Counted from the stretch's first letter, positions 24,182-33,085 are shown. The stretch is 33,085 nucleotides of DNA from JAWLFY01 sp964462125 (GCA_964462125.1 CAYWXT010000027.1:1-33085); one strand, 5' to 3'. Made by a program: numbers and translations. Notes: generated by a model not told the origin, from the sequence alone.

Positions 24182-27100
24182 TTAACTGCCAAAGTTCGCG
24201 CGAAATGCGGCAAAGTCGAGCAGATCGATCGCGTCGTTGTTGTCCTCGTCCAGCGGCTCGAGGTAGCCATCCTCGCCCGCGGTCGTCCCAAAACTGGAAC
24301 GAAACGCGGCGAAGTCGATTAGGTCCACTGTCCTGTTGCCGTCGAGGTCGCCATATTTCCGGAAGAAACGGTCGGCCGATTCCGCTCCGAAGAGATGATT
24401 GCCGCCCGGAAATTGATCGCCATCTCCGTCCAACCGGATACCGTCAGCGGTGACTTGGGATGCGTCGATCGTCAATCGATAGTCGCCATCGATCAACGAA
24501 CCTGCAGCATTGACGGAATCGCCACTGACAAACGTAAAATCGACCACCGTTCGGCCATCGACGAGCGTTGCCACCGGCGAATCGACGACGGCCTCCCCGC
24601 TGCCGAGATGCACGAAGCGGAAGGGGTCTCCGGCGCCAAAGTCAATCTCGACTTCGGTGTTGAAGGTCACGGTCACCTGTTTCAGCGATGACCGTTGCTG
24701 GGCACCGACGTTGATCACGATACTCTCGACGAAAGGCGGCGGTATCGGCGCCTCCCAGGCACCCATGTCCACCAACGCCTCTCCCGAACGGTCGCCGTCC
24801 ACGATGCGCGGATAAGCATCGCCGCGCTGGTCGCCGGTCAAGGGAGACGCGTTGCTGTCGACGGCAAGGGCATTGTCTCCGGCATCGATCGCAGGGCTGC
24901 CCGGCAGGAGTGCATGCGTTCGCGTGGGCCCACCGTTGTTCGCCAAGAGTCCCAACAGTGGATCGACGCCCACCCGATTGCCATTGACGCCATCCTGAAA
25001 GCGGTCCTCAGGGTCGGCGACTCCAATCAGATTATGCGAACTCGACGGATCGGCGAACCAGACATCATCCGCTGTTTGCTCTGTGCCGAGCACATTTCCG
25101 AAGATGATGGAATTGTGCAGCGTCGTGGAATCATCCAAGTTGCCTGACACGCCGCCCCCAACGCCGGTTTCGTCTCCGTTGGCATTGGCCTGATTCTCGG
25201 TCACCGTCGAATGGACGATCATGGCTGTGCCGAACGCGTTGCCGATCCCACCACCGGAACCGTTCGCGGTATTCCCGGAAACAGTGCTGTTGATCATATG
25301 GAGGGTTCCCTCGTTGATCAGTCCGCCCCCGTTGACCTGAGCGCTGTTGCCGTCGATCGTGCTGTCGACAATCAACGAATTTCCGCGGAGCGCAAGCCCC
25401 CCACCGTGACGAGTGGCTGCGTTTCCACGGATCGTGGAACGTCGAATGGTCAGCGCGCCGTCGCTGACAATGGCACCTCCGTCTTCGGCCTGATTGGCCG
25501 TGACGACACTGTCGGTGAGCGTGAGATTGCCCTGGTTTGAGATCGCGTTCTCCGTCGCATCACGAATCGTGAGGCCGGAAATCGTCGCCACCGTTCCCGC
25601 CGCGATATCAAACAGCCGCGATTGACCGTCGCCGCTGATCGTCAGTTGCGACGCGCCGGGGCCTTGAACCGTGATTTCCCCGCTCAGCGCCGGCAGCGAC
25701 GATTCGCTCAGTGCAATCGTTCCCCCGTGCAACGACGGGTCGAAGCCGATCGTATCAGAGATGGATCGCGCGTTGGTTGCCTGGATGATCTCACGCAGCG
25801 AATTCCCCGTCCCCAGGCCGAGCCCGCCGTCATCCTCATCGACCAGGGTCGTGACGATGTTGGTTACAAAGTCGTGCTCATAGGCACCGATGTCGTAGGG
25901 TTCATCACGGAGTCGCCCCAGGATGTCATGATACGGAGCACCGTCAATGGTTCCGGCATCGTTCACCAGTGACTCGTCGTCAACCTCAAACAGCGTCCCA
26001 GCGAGGAACATCGGATCAACGCTGATATTGAATTCGTCATCCGCAGGCGTCTCGTTAACGTTCGTTTGGGAACTGCTGCCAAAGGTCGCCGGGTAGTTCA
26101 CCCAGTCACTGACGAGGTTTCCGAATACGTTGTTGAATCCGACCTGTTGACTAGCCGGGGTGAACGTATCGAACGCTTCGATCCCACGGCCATTGTTGAC
26201 GACGAGGTTATTCCGGAAGCGAACATTGGCAACCCGGTCGGAGGTGTGTCGAATCCCGGCACCATCATTGCCGACGATCGTGTTATTGAAATACAAACCT
26301 CGATTGTTTCCATCCTGGAAACGCGTCAACGAAATGCCGTGCTGGTCGTTGGCTTCGATGATGTTGTTGAAGACTTCCCCATACACCGATGCGGATCCGC
26401 TGGTGCCTTCTCCGTCACGAGCATGCGTTTCGATACCGCCTGCGTTGTGGTGAATGCGATTCCCCTCCAACCGTGGATTGGTGACACCTGAGGTGATGGG
26501 ACGATTGAAAATGGGAGAGTAACTGGCGGAAAGATAGATTCCATAATTGTTGTTATCGAAAATCTCATTGCGAAGCACGGTGGGGCTGCTGAGAGAGCCG
26601 GCACCACTGGCCGCGGAGGCAGTGATCGCAATGCCTCGGCCCAGGTTGCTATGAATACGATTCTCGACGATCCAGACGTTATCACGCTCCACCCGTTGGC
26701 TTCGGCCGGCTTGGGCCGTAACACCGTCGAAACGGTGATGATGTATCTCCGAATCGCGAAGAGTCACCTTCGGATCGGTCCCCTCGAACCGGTCGAACTG
26801 CAGGCCGCGATCGGCGTAGGCGATTTCCACATGGCTCATTAGCGTTGGCGGTTCACTGGAGGTCTGCATCACCAGGCCTTGCCAATCACCAGGCCGCGGG
26901 TCGTTTGTCGATTCGCTGGTGAACACAATCGCTTCGTCGACCGTGCCCTCAGCGATTAGCCTGCCGTTGATGATCAGCGCCGCGCCGGGAGCGAATTTCA
27001 AGGTCGCGCCGGGCTCGATGGTCCAGGTTTCACCGGCCGGAACGACCAGGTCAAAGGTGACGGTGTAGTCATTCGCGGGAAGAGTGCCATTGAACCGGCC

Positions 27101-30100
27101 CCCGATCGTTCGATGCTCGACCGTGTCGTCGTTATCCACGAGCATCTCGATCGAGTCAGCGGCGTATCCAGTTGCCTCGGCCATGATGCTCGCTGAGGTG
27201 GTATCGTCAACGAGAAAGTCGTTGTGCGGCGCGACGTCGAAACTGGCCGTGGACTCTCCCGCAGCGATGGTGACCGAGTCCGGGACGGTCAATACACTCT
27301 CGTCGCTGGAGGCGAGTTGGACGACCAATGCGTCGTCGAAATCGCGACTGCGCATTACCGTCACCGTGCTTCCCAGCGGCCCGTCCGCTTCTTGGAGCAG
27401 GCTCTTGTTCGCGTTCAGCAGGAGACCTGGCGGTTCGTTGTCCAGGACGGTCAATGAAGCGGATCGCGGCGCCAGTTCCGCCGCGGTGGCTGAGACGTTG
27501 ACGTCCTGTGGCCCGTCGACCTCGTCGTCATCGACGATCGACACCGGCACCGAGACGGACGTCTCGTTGGCCGGGATGGTCGCTGTCGGCGGAACTGTCG
27601 CCTCGGTCGGATCACTGCTGACCAGGCTGGCCTCCAACGCCGTGGTCAAGTCTGCATCGGCGGCCCGAGAGATCGTCAGGATGGGCATGTCCGCTGTCCC
27701 CTCGGCGACCTGCGTCACGTCCAGTGAAACTTCGATCGGTTCGCCGCGTTCGACCATCACATTGTCAAACTGTCGGCCATCATTCGTCCAGGGCTGATCA
27801 TCCACCTGTTGAAACTTGATCCAAAAGTCGGACGTATAACTCATTCCTGCCGACTGAATTGCAGCGTCCAGATCGAGCTGGCGGGTCTGCCACTCCGGCG
27901 ACGTGCCGGCGCCCCCGGCGACTTTAAACCACGTGTCGCCGAAGTCGTCACTGATAAACAGTCCATCGCCACCGTGGACTGTGTCTGCAATGCTTTGTTC
28001 ATCGAACTGGAGGCGCACATCGGACTGACTGGAAAGGTCGATTGCCAGGATCGCTTGATTGGTCGCCATGACGCCGCTGCTGTCCATTCGCAGCACGTCT
28101 CGATCCTGTACGGTTTCCAGCCGAGTTCGCCCTCCCTCGGTGGACGCGAAGAACCAGTGACTGCCAACTTCGTCGGTGCCAGCGAATCCTTGAAAATGCG
28201 GAAACGCCGCCGGGGACGCGGCAAGCTGCGCGTTCTCCACGTACCGATCGGCGCTGGCCTCCCGGTTGATGTTGTCCCCATCCTGATTCATCGGGTTGCC
28301 GGAAAGATCATGGACGTCGGGCCCGATGATCGCCCGGTATTGTCCCGGCTGGGTCTGGGGCGTGTCGAGCGAGATGACGAAGGTCTGGCCATCGCCCGAA
28401 TCGATTGGGTCGCTCCCTAGCGTGACCGGCCCGAGCGGCCCTTGCAGTTGCACGCCTTCCGTGGTGAACGTGGTTTCATCGATCGGGCGATCAAATGTGA
28501 TTTCAAATTGACTCAGAGGCGGATCGACCAACCCGACCGGTGACAGTGACACCACGCTCGGGCCGTCGGCCGCACGGCGGTCCACCCGAATGTCGTCGAG
28601 ACGAAACTCATAGGAGGGCGAGCCTCCGGAATGGCTGAAACGCAAAAAAACGTCCTGATCCAATTCGATCGATGCGGCTGTGAGCTCAGCGTCCAAATCG
28701 TAGAAATAGTTCACGTAGGAACCGACTTCGTTGCGGATCGGGCCCCCAAATTGCGTCCACGTATCGCCATCGCCACTGGCGCTGACGGTGAGGTAATTGC
28801 CAAAGAAATTCCCGACGCGCTGGACCCAGAAGTCGAGGGCTAAATCGGTGGCATCCTCTTGATCGCTCAAGTCAAGGGCCAGCACGGCTTGCTTTGCGCC
28901 CTCGGTGTTGTGCTGACGCTGGTCCAACCGCAGGTCTCGCAAACCCGAGTGGGCATCCATGGTCGTCGCCAACTCAACGGTGCCAGTCCCCGTCACGTCG
29001 AACGTCCAACCGGGAAGGGAACTCAGCTCGTCCGATTCGAAGTCCTGGAAATAGGGAATCGGTTGAGGCTGTGGCGGGCCGATCACGAAGGCATGCTGAA
29101 ACGCATCGACCGTCGGCTCCCCGTTGATCAAATCCTGATTCTGATTCATCGGATTGCCATTCTGGTCCCGCACGTCAGGGCCGATCTCCAAACGATAGGT
29201 GCCCAGTATCTGCTGTGATGGAAACTGCAGCGAGAATGTCTGCTGATCGCCGCTGTCGACGAGGTCTGAGAGAAGAATCGGGTCGCCAACGGCATCGAAC
29301 ATGGCGACATGATCGCGTGTGAACGTGTCGGTATCGATCGGCTTGTCGAAGGTGACCTGAACCTCGGAGACGGGGCCACTGATGGTGTCCGATGGAGACG
29401 CCGAAACGACACGCGCCCCGACCGGATCGCGGTTGGCGATGCGAACTTCGTCCAACACCATTTCATGGACCGTCGACGTCCCCGAGTGTCGAAACCGGAG
29501 ATAGACCGGGGAGTCGAATGTCATGCCGGCAGACGCCAACAATTGATCAAGATCCCGAAAGTGATTGACGTGCGCGTTGACCGGGCCGGTGACAGGATCA
29601 CCCAGCGGGACCCAATCCTCCCGGTCCTGACTGGCACTCAGCAAGATCGAGTTCTGCGCACTGGTGGACCACCTGCGGCGCGAGAAAAAATCAAGCGCCA
29701 AATCGTCGGCTTCCGTTTGGTCGCTCAGATCCAAACGCAAAATCGCGTCCTTGGTGGAGGACGATGCGGACGATGTCTGACGGATCCAGAGTGCCTGTGA
29801 CCCCTCGTATGGATTGACTTCGCTCAATGTGATCAAGCCGGGTGGAACGACAGAGAAGCTCCAACCGGGCAACAATGACAGATCCGACGCTTCAAATCCC
29901 TGTTGGTACGGCACCGTTTGCGCTACAGCGGGCCCCACTTCGAAAGTCCCAGAAAAGGTGTCGCTGCCGTCGGTTTCGCCGTTCACTTCATCACGGTCCT
30001 GATTCATCAGGTTGCCTGCCGTGTCCGCGACGTTCGGGCCGACTTGCACCCGGTACACCCCCGCAACCGTTTGGGGCGACGCGAAATTGACCGCGAACGT

Positions 30101-30892
30101 GACTTGGTCCCCCGAATCGATCGGGTCACCATTGAGCGGCACCAGGGAACCGTTGGGTCCGTGAACCGTCACGTCCTCGGCAGTGAAGGACGTCGGGTCG
30201 ATCGCTTCCGAGAAGCTCAATTCGAACGTGTCGACCGGTGCCGGTATTTCCGTATTCGGGTCCATTTGTTCTACCCGCGGCCCGATGACATCCCCCTGAT
30301 CGATGCGAACGTCATCAAGGATGATCGCATGAATCGAATGGCTCGCAGACTGAAAAAGCCGAAAGTAGACGTCTTCATCGGGCGTGATCCCGGCATCCCC
30401 AAGCTGCTCGTCCAAGTCGTAGACATAATTGATCCAGACATTCCCCGGGGGCTGCAGGGTTGGGGAGAGGGTGGTCCAGTTGGCACCGTCACCACTGACA
30501 TCCACTTGCAGAAAGAAATTGGACGAAGATGACGAGTTCAGCCGCTTCATCCAGAAGTCGAATGTCAGGTCTGATTGGCCGGCCAGACTCGAAAGGTCCG
30601 CCTGCAATACGGCTTTGGACGTTGAGCTGACGAAGTTGGATGCGACACCGAAGTGAAGTGTTTTCTCGCCGCTGTGGGCCTCCGAAGCGTCGTCAATCTC
30701 CACGGTGCCAGCACCGGTGGTGGAGAACGTCCAGTCGTTCAGCGCGGCAAGGTCGGCGACCTCAAATCCCTCCAATAATGGGGCGGCCGCGGCCAAGACG
30801 CGACGATCCTCCAGTCGCTCTGCCGTCAACGCACGACGTGCCAAGGATGCGCCACGACGAATACGATCGCCCCGCCGCCGATGCATTTTCAT
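24182..30892 (-). CDS. Giant multidomain surface protein (LEPR-XLL-like, beta-helix, dockerin-like)
   Basis: I chose the ATG at 30892 (MKMHRRRGDR); the TTG at 30997 would place a possible promoter inside the gene. The 2236-residue protein has, in order: a basic N-terminus with LEDRRVL (27-33), typical of planctomycete exported giants; three modules of about 286 residues (about 38-900), each a lectin/MAM-like sandwich plus an Ig-like domain (TFELSFSEAIDPTSFT type) closing with GN(L/P)MNQ(D/N)xD; a partial fourth sandwich (to about 1047); two Calx-beta-like repeats (about 1048-1255); a right-handed beta-helix (about 1260-1690); a CSLREA-like NSLREIIQATN near 1700; a second beta-helix ending DMGAWEAP (about 2045); another Ig-like domain; and a dockerin-like pair (DLDGNRTVDLIDFAAFRSSFG and DEDNNDAIDLLDFAAFRANFG). 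It is likely exported and bound to surface glycans or partners, with calcium-dependent parts. Its ligand is unknown. Confidence 0.9.
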   Translation of the reverse strand: MKMHRRRGDRIRRGASLARRALTAERLEDRRVLAAAAPLLEGFEVADLAALNDWTFSTTGAGTVEIDDASEAHSGEKTLHFGVASNFVSSTSKAVLQADLSSLAGQSDLTFDFWMKRLNSSSSSNFFLQVDVSGDGANWTTLSPTLQPPGNVWINYVYDLDEQLGDAGITPDEDVYFRLFQSASHSIHAIILDDVRIDQGDVIGPRVEQMDPNTEIPAPVDTFELSFSEAIDPTSFTAEDVTVHGPNGSLVPLNGDPIDSGDQVTFAVNFASPQTVAGVYRVQVGPNVADTAGNLMNQDRDEVNGETDGSDTFSGTFEVGPAVAQTVPYQQGFEASDLSLLPGWSFSVVPPGLITLSEVNPYEGSQALWIRQTSSASSSTKDAILRLDLSDQTEADDLALDFFSRRRWSTSAQNSILLSASQDREDWVPLGDPVTGPVNAHVNHFRDLDQLLASAGMTFDSPVYLRFRHSGTSTVHEMVLDEVRIANRDPVGARVVSASPSDTISGPVSEVQVTFDKPIDTDTFTRDHVAMFDAVGDPILLSDLVDSGDQQTFSLQFPSQQILGTYRLEIGPDVRDQNGNPMNQNQDLINGEPTVDAFQHAFVIGPPQPQPIPYFQDFESDELSSLPGWTFDVTGTGTVELATTMDAHSGLRDLRLDQRQHNTEGAKQAVLALDLSDQEDATDLALDFWVQRVGNFFGNYLTVSASGDGDTWTQFGGPIRNEVGSYVNYFYDLDAELTAASIELDQDVFLRFSHSGGSPSYEFRLDDIRVDRRAADGPSVVSLSPVGLVDPPLSQFEITFDRPIDETTFTTEGVQLQGPLGPVTLGSDPIDSGDGQTFVISLDTPQTQPGQYRAIIGPDVHDLSGNPMNQDGDNINREASADRYVENAQLAASPAAFPHFQGFAGTDEVGSHWFFASTEGGRTRLETVQDRDVLRMDSSGVMATNQAILAIDLSSQSDVRLQFDEQSIADTVHGGDGLFISDDFGDTWFKVAGGAGTSPEWQTRQLDLDAAIQSAGMSYTSDFWIKFQQVDDQPWTNDGRQFDNVMVERGEPIEVSLDVTQVAEGTADMPILTISRAADADLTTALEASLVSSDPTEATVPPTATIPANETSVSVPVSIVDDDEVDGPQDVNVSATAAELAPRSASLTVLDNEPPGLLLNANKSLLQEADGPLGSTVTVMRSRDFDDALVVQLASSDESVLTVPDSVTIAAGESTASFDVAPHNDFLVDDTTSASIMAEATGYAADSIEMLVDNDDTVEHRTIGGRFNGTLPANDYTVTFDLVVPAGETWTIEPGATLKFAPGAALIINGRLIAEGTVDEAIVFTSESTNDPRPGDWQGLVMQTSSEPPTLMSHVEIAYADRGLQFDRFEGTDPKVTLRDSEIHHHRFDGVTAQAGRSQRVERDNVWIVENRIHSNLGRGIAITASAASGAGSLSSPTVLRNEIFDNNNYGIYLSASYSPIFNRPITSGVTNPRLEGNRIHHNAGGIETHARDGEGTSGSASVYGEVFNNIIEANDQHGISLTRFQDGNNRGLYFNNTIVGNDGAGIRHTSDRVANVRFRNNLVVNNGRGIEAFDTFTPASQQVGFNNVFGNLVSDWVNYPATFGSSSQTNVNETPADDEFNISVDPMFLAGTLFEVDDESLVNDAGTIDGAPYHDILGRLRDEPYDIGAYEHDFVTNIVTTLVDEDDGGLGLGTGNSLREIIQATNARSISDTIGFDPSLHGGTIALSESSLPALSGEITVQGPGASQLTISGDGQSRLFDIAAGTVATISGLTIRDATENAISNQGNLTLTDSVVTANQAEDGGAIVSDGALTIRRSTIRGNAATRHGGGLALRGNSLIVDSTIDGNSAQVNGGGLINEGTLHMINSTVSGNTANGSGGGIGNAFGTAMIVHSTVTENQANANGDETGVGGGVSGNLDDSTTLHNSIIFGNVLGTEQTADDVWFADPSSSHNLIGVADPEDRFQDGVNGNRVGVDPLLGLLANNGGPTRTHALLPGSPAIDAGDNALAVDSNASPLTGDQRGDAYPRIVDGDRSGEALVDMGAWEAPIPPPFVESIVINVGAQQRSSLKQVTVTFNTEVEIDFGAGDPFRFVHLGSGEAVVDSPVATLVDGRTVVDFTFVSGDSVNAAGSLIDGDYRLTIDASQVTADGIRLDGDGDQFPGGNHLFGAESADRFFRKYGDLDGNRTVDLIDFAAFRSSFGTTAGEDGYLEPLDEDNNDAIDLLDFAAFRANFGS

Positions 30893-30965
30893 CAATTCGC
30901 CTGCCGAGAAGTGAAGGATTAGTTCGCCGGGAGCCGCTTTGCCCCCCAATCCCGGGCTGGGACAC

Positions 30966-30997
30966 ACTATAACTGGGCCGAGGCCCCCCTGTGACAA
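30966..30997 (-). promoter_or_regulatory. Possible promoter of the giant surface protein gene
   Basis: On the - strand, TTGTCA (30992-30997) is followed 20 bp later by TATAGT (30966-30971). The -10 box is one mismatch from consensus, but the spacer is longer than the preferred 17 bp. Transcription would start about 65-70 bp before the ATG at 30892, which fits the chosen start. Confidence 0.35.
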
Positions 30998-31075
30998 GGC
31001 GAAGAATTTTCAAAAAAATCACGGGGAACCAGAGAGACAAAATGGACAACGCCTGTCTTCGACGTCCAGATGGCC

Positions 31076-31120
31076 TTTGCCCAAAATCACACCCTCGCTG
31101 CGGTCCTTCATTTGGGCAAA
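31076..31120. repeat. 10-bp inverted repeat in the rpsD upstream region
   Basis: TTTGCCCAAA (31076-31085) and TTTGGGCAAA (31111-31120) are exact reverse complements 25 bp apart. They could form a stem in an rpsD leader RNA or be paired protein sites. Both arms are followed by ATC, so there is also a partial direct repeat (CAAAATC). Confidence 0.5.
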
Positions 31121-31395
31121 ATCTTTCAGGTGGATCCGTACAGTCATCCCTTGAGTGCCCGGCTCACTTTCCCCTTGTCAAACGGACGCCCAGCGGCGAG
31201 ACTTTGTGGCTTCCTGAAATCCCCTTGTGACCGCCACGTCTCACCGTCGAGGCGCGGATGTCGGCACCGGCCTGTGGTGGCCTGGACCGGCGTTGGATCA
31301 CGCGTGGTGACGGTTGCCGCGGAGCCCTGGCTACTCGGTCCGTTGCCAAGTTCCCCCGCATGGCGTCGACCTGACCGCCGAAAGGTAGCTTCCGG

Positions 31396-32004
31396 ATGTC
31401 CCGTTACACCGGTCCCAAAGCCCGTATCAACCGCCGTCTTGGCACCCTGATTTACGAGACCGCCGGCGCCGCCCGAGCGCTCGATCGCCGCAATTCGCCC
31501 CCGGGGATGCACGTCCGGGGACGCCGGCCGAGTAACTACGGCTTGGCGTTAATGGAGAAGCAGAAGATCAAGCACTATTATGGGTTGGGCGAACGCCAGC
31601 TCCGCCGCTACTTCGAAGCGGTTGGCCGCAAGCCGGGGAACACGGGCGAACTGTTGCTGCTGATGTGTGAGCGGCGGTTGGACAACGTGGTGCGGCGCTG
31701 TGGCTTCACCAAGACGCGGCCCCAGGCCCGTCAGGGGATCACCCACGGGCACTTCTACATCAACGGGACCAAGGTCACCAAGCCTGGGTATCTGCTCCGT
31801 CCCGGCGATGTGGTCGAAGTGCGGGGGAAGGAAAATCTGAAAAATCTCTATCGGGGCGTGATCGCCAACGCCGCGCCCGACGCGCTCGACTGGGTTTCGT
31901 TCGACAGCGAGGGTCTGAAGGCCACGATGTTGGGCGTGCCGGGGCCGAGTGATATCAGTCTGCCGGTGGACGCCAACAGCGTCGTCGAATTCCTGTCGCG
32001 ATAA
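31396..32004 (+). CDS. rpsD: 30S ribosomal protein S4, zinc-free form
   Basis: S4 binds 16S rRNA early in assembly of the small subunit. The 202-residue protein shows the family N-terminal region (SRYTGPKARINRRLG, then RRPSNYGLALMEKQKIKHYYGL), and the S4 RNA-binding domain from about 90 (ERRLDNVVRRCGF, then GHFYINGTKVTKPGYLLRPGDVVEV). It ends VVEFLSR, as is usual. The N-terminus lacks the four-cysteine zinc knuckle, so this is the C-minus paralogue form. An AAAGGTAG segment precedes the ATG. It is not in a ribosomal protein cluster here: a surface protein gene lies upstream on the other strand, and a dihydrolipoyl dehydrogenase gene begins 18 bp downstream. Some bacterial rpsD genes are autoregulated by S4 binding their leader; the long upstream region would allow this, but I see no proof. 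Confidence 0.97.
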   Translation: MSRYTGPKARINRRLGTLIYETAGAARALDRRNSPPGMHVRGRRPSNYGLALMEKQKIKHYYGLGERQLRRYFEAVGRKPGNTGELLLLMCERRLDNVVRRCGFTKTRPQARQGITHGHFYINGTKVTKPGYLLRPGDVVEVRGKENLKNLYRGVIANAAPDALDWVSFDSEGLKATMLGVPGPSDISLPVDANSVVEFLSR

Positions 32005-32022
32005 CCAAGACGTACTCCCAAG

Positions 32023-33085
32023 ATGCATGCTCCTGTTGTTGTCCTGGGCGGAGGCCCCGGCGGATACGCCGCCGCGTTCCTGGCCGCCGATGAAGGCCTC
32101 GATGTCACCCTCGTGGAGTCCGACTCCCGGCTCGGTGGCACCTGTCTGCTCCGCGGTTGCATTCCCAGCAAAGCGCTGCTGCATGTCGCCAAGGTGATCG
32201 GCGAGGTCGACGAACTCCGCCGTGACTGGGGGGTCGATTATGACCATCCGCCGCGGATCGACATCGACAAGGTGCGGGCGCGGAAAGAAAAGGTCATCAG
32301 CAACCTGACCGGCGGGCTCGGCAACCTGGCCAAACGCCGCAACGTCCAGGTCATCCGGGCTCGGGGCAGCTTCGTCGATTCCACCACGCTCCAGCTCGAA
32401 GGGGATCACGAGTCGATCCCCGACGGTGCCCAGCTGACTTTTGATCATTGCATCGTGGCCACCGGCAGTGTGCCAGTGATGCCGCCGACGTTCAACATCG
32501 GCAGTGATCGCGTGATGGACAGCTCCGGGGCGCTCGAATTGCAAGACGTCCCTGAGAGCTTGCTCGTGATCGGCGGCGGTTACATCGGCCTGGAAATGGG
32601 CAGCGTCTACGCACACCTCGGCTCGAAGGTCAGCGTCGTCGAACTCCTCGATGGGCTCTTGCCGGGGGCCGATCGCGACCTGGTCAAGCCGCTGGCCAAG
32701 CGGATCGACAAGATGTGTGACGGCCGCGTCTATCTCAACACCACGGTCGGCTCGATGGCGGAAGTCGACAACCAAGTTGAAGTCGCCTTTGAAGGCCCGG
32801 GGAAGTTCGGACACGAGCGGTTCGACCGGGTCCTGGTCAGCGTCGGCCGGCGACCGGTCACCAAGGGGATCGGCCTGGAGAATACGGCCGCGGAGATCAA
32901 CGAGCGTGGATTCATCGTCTGTGACCGTTCCCAGCGGACCGCCGATCCGCACATTTTGGCGATCGGCGACGTCGCCGGCGATCCGATGCTGGCCCACAAG
33001 GCGACGCATGAGGGCCGCATCGCGGCGGAAGTCGTCGCAGGCAAATCATCCGCCTTTGACAAACGCGCAGTCCCAGCGGTCGTCT
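32023..33085 (+). CDS. lpdA: Dihydrolipoyl dehydrogenase (3' partial)
   Basis: This is the E3 flavoprotein that reoxidises dihydrolipoamide in 2-oxo acid dehydrogenase complexes, passing electrons through FAD to NAD+. The ATG at 32023 is 18 bp after rpsD. The frame runs open to the right edge, giving 354 residues of a usual 460-475. Visible features are the FAD-binding GGGPGGYAAAF near the N-terminus, the redox-active disulfide GGTCLLRGCIPSKALL (about 40-55), the ATGSVP segment, the NAD-binding GGGYIGLEMGSVYAHLGSKV, and the second FAD contact HILAIGDVAGDPMLAHKATHEG. The C-terminal dimerisation domain with the catalytic His-Glu pair lies outside. The disulfide loop reads CLLRGC where CLNxGC is commonest. 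E3 cannot be separated from close relatives with full certainty without the C-terminus. Confidence 0.93.
   Translation, partial: MHAPVVVLGGGPGGYAAAFLAADEGLDVTLVESDSRLGGTCLLRGCIPSKALLHVAKVIGEVDELRRDWGVDYDHPPRIDIDKVRARKEKVISNLTGGLGNLAKRRNVQVIRARGSFVDSTTLQLEGDHESIPDGAQLTFDHCIVATGSVPVMPPTFNIGSDRVMDSSGALELQDVPESLLVIGGGYIGLEMGSVYAHLGSKVSVVELLDGLLPGADRDLVKPLAKRIDKMCDGRVYLNTTVGSMAEVDNQVEVAFEGPGKFGHERFDRVLVSVGRRPVTKGIGLENTAAEINERGFIVCDRSQRTADPHILAIGDVAGDPMLAHKATHEGRIAAEVVAGKSSAFDKRAVPAVV

Larger units (their letters stand above)
30893..31395. other. 503-bp divergent intergenic region
   Basis: This gap separates the giant - strand gene from rpsD. I see a possible - strand promoter near its left end, a 10-bp inverted repeat at 31076-31120, and an 11-mer ACGCCCAGCGG at 31186-31196 that also occurs upstream of the sigma factor gene (19548-19558). 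Base composition is lower in GC near 31000-31040 (AT-rich GAAGAATTTTCAAAAAAATC). No credible gene or tRNA was found. An rpsD promoter must lie here, but I cannot place it. Confidence 0.5.

Noticed and set aside
27084..27797. 237-residue + strand frame rich in Ser/Thr/Val
   Set aside because: It is the mirror of the Calx-beta-like section of the giant - strand gene; the protein-like look comes from complementary codons.
30893..30997. TTG start 105 bases upstream of the giant surface protein
   Set aside because: It adds an uncharacteristic segment, would include the possible promoter, and a better ATG with a basic N-terminus follows at 30892.
31549..33009. 486-residue - strand frame
   Set aside because: It is opposite rpsD and the dihydrolipoyl dehydrogenase gene, both unmistakable on the + strand.

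Overview
The window is GC-rich and densely coded. It almost certainly comes from a planctomycete of the Pirellulaceae type (Rhodopirellula and relatives). The evidence is the set of families that co-occur: a DUF1592/DUF1588 cytochrome-like protein next to a DUF1552 protein, a DUF1559 protein, a PQQ-like beta-propeller protein, and a giant surface protein with an N-terminal LEDRRVL (LEPR-XLL-like) motif and a C-terminal dockerin-like tail. The assignment rests on family knowledge, not on a database search.

Layout. (1) 1-2172: the 3' part of a mannose-1-phosphate guanylyltransferase gene, then an LpxL/HtrB-type acyltransferase; both belong to envelope glycan and lipid synthesis. (2) 2173-2548: a non-coding stretch with a perfect 14-bp inverted repeat that runs into four tandem 15-bp repeats. 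(3) 2549-13399: a compact run of eight genes on the + strand. It holds a secreted beta-propeller protein with a Rossmann-like insert, an exported membrane-anchored protein, an FtsX/MacB-type permease with its ATPase, a double-length ModA-like binding protein, a ModB-like permease, a ModC-like ATPase without a C-terminal regulatory domain, and a 60-residue membrane protein. Gaps are short or negative, so most of the run is probably one operon. It joins an export/lipoprotein-type ABC pair to an import-type (molybdate-like) ABC system. This is the most unusual part of the window.

(4) 13617-19461: three overlapping genes for a DUF1592 protein with two CxxCH sites, a twin-arginine DUF1552 protein and a secreted HEAT-repeat protein. 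(5) 19648-24177: an ECF-type sigma factor, a single-pass membrane protein that may be its partner, and two exported proteins that each end in a pseudopilin-like domain without a pilin helix. (6) 24182-30892 on the - strand: a 2236-residue multidomain surface protein built from triplicated modules of about 286 residues, Calx-beta-like repeats, beta-helix regions and a dockerin-like end. It converges on the DUF1559 gene with only 4 bp between stop codons. (7) 31396-33085: rpsD (zinc-free form of S4), preceded by a long leader region with an inverted repeat, then the 5' part of a dihydrolipoyl dehydrogenase gene that runs off the window.

No tRNA, rRNA, CRISPR array, integrase or transposase was recognised. 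Start codons were re-chosen in several places where the longest open frame runs upstream of a more credible start; reasons are given in each entry.
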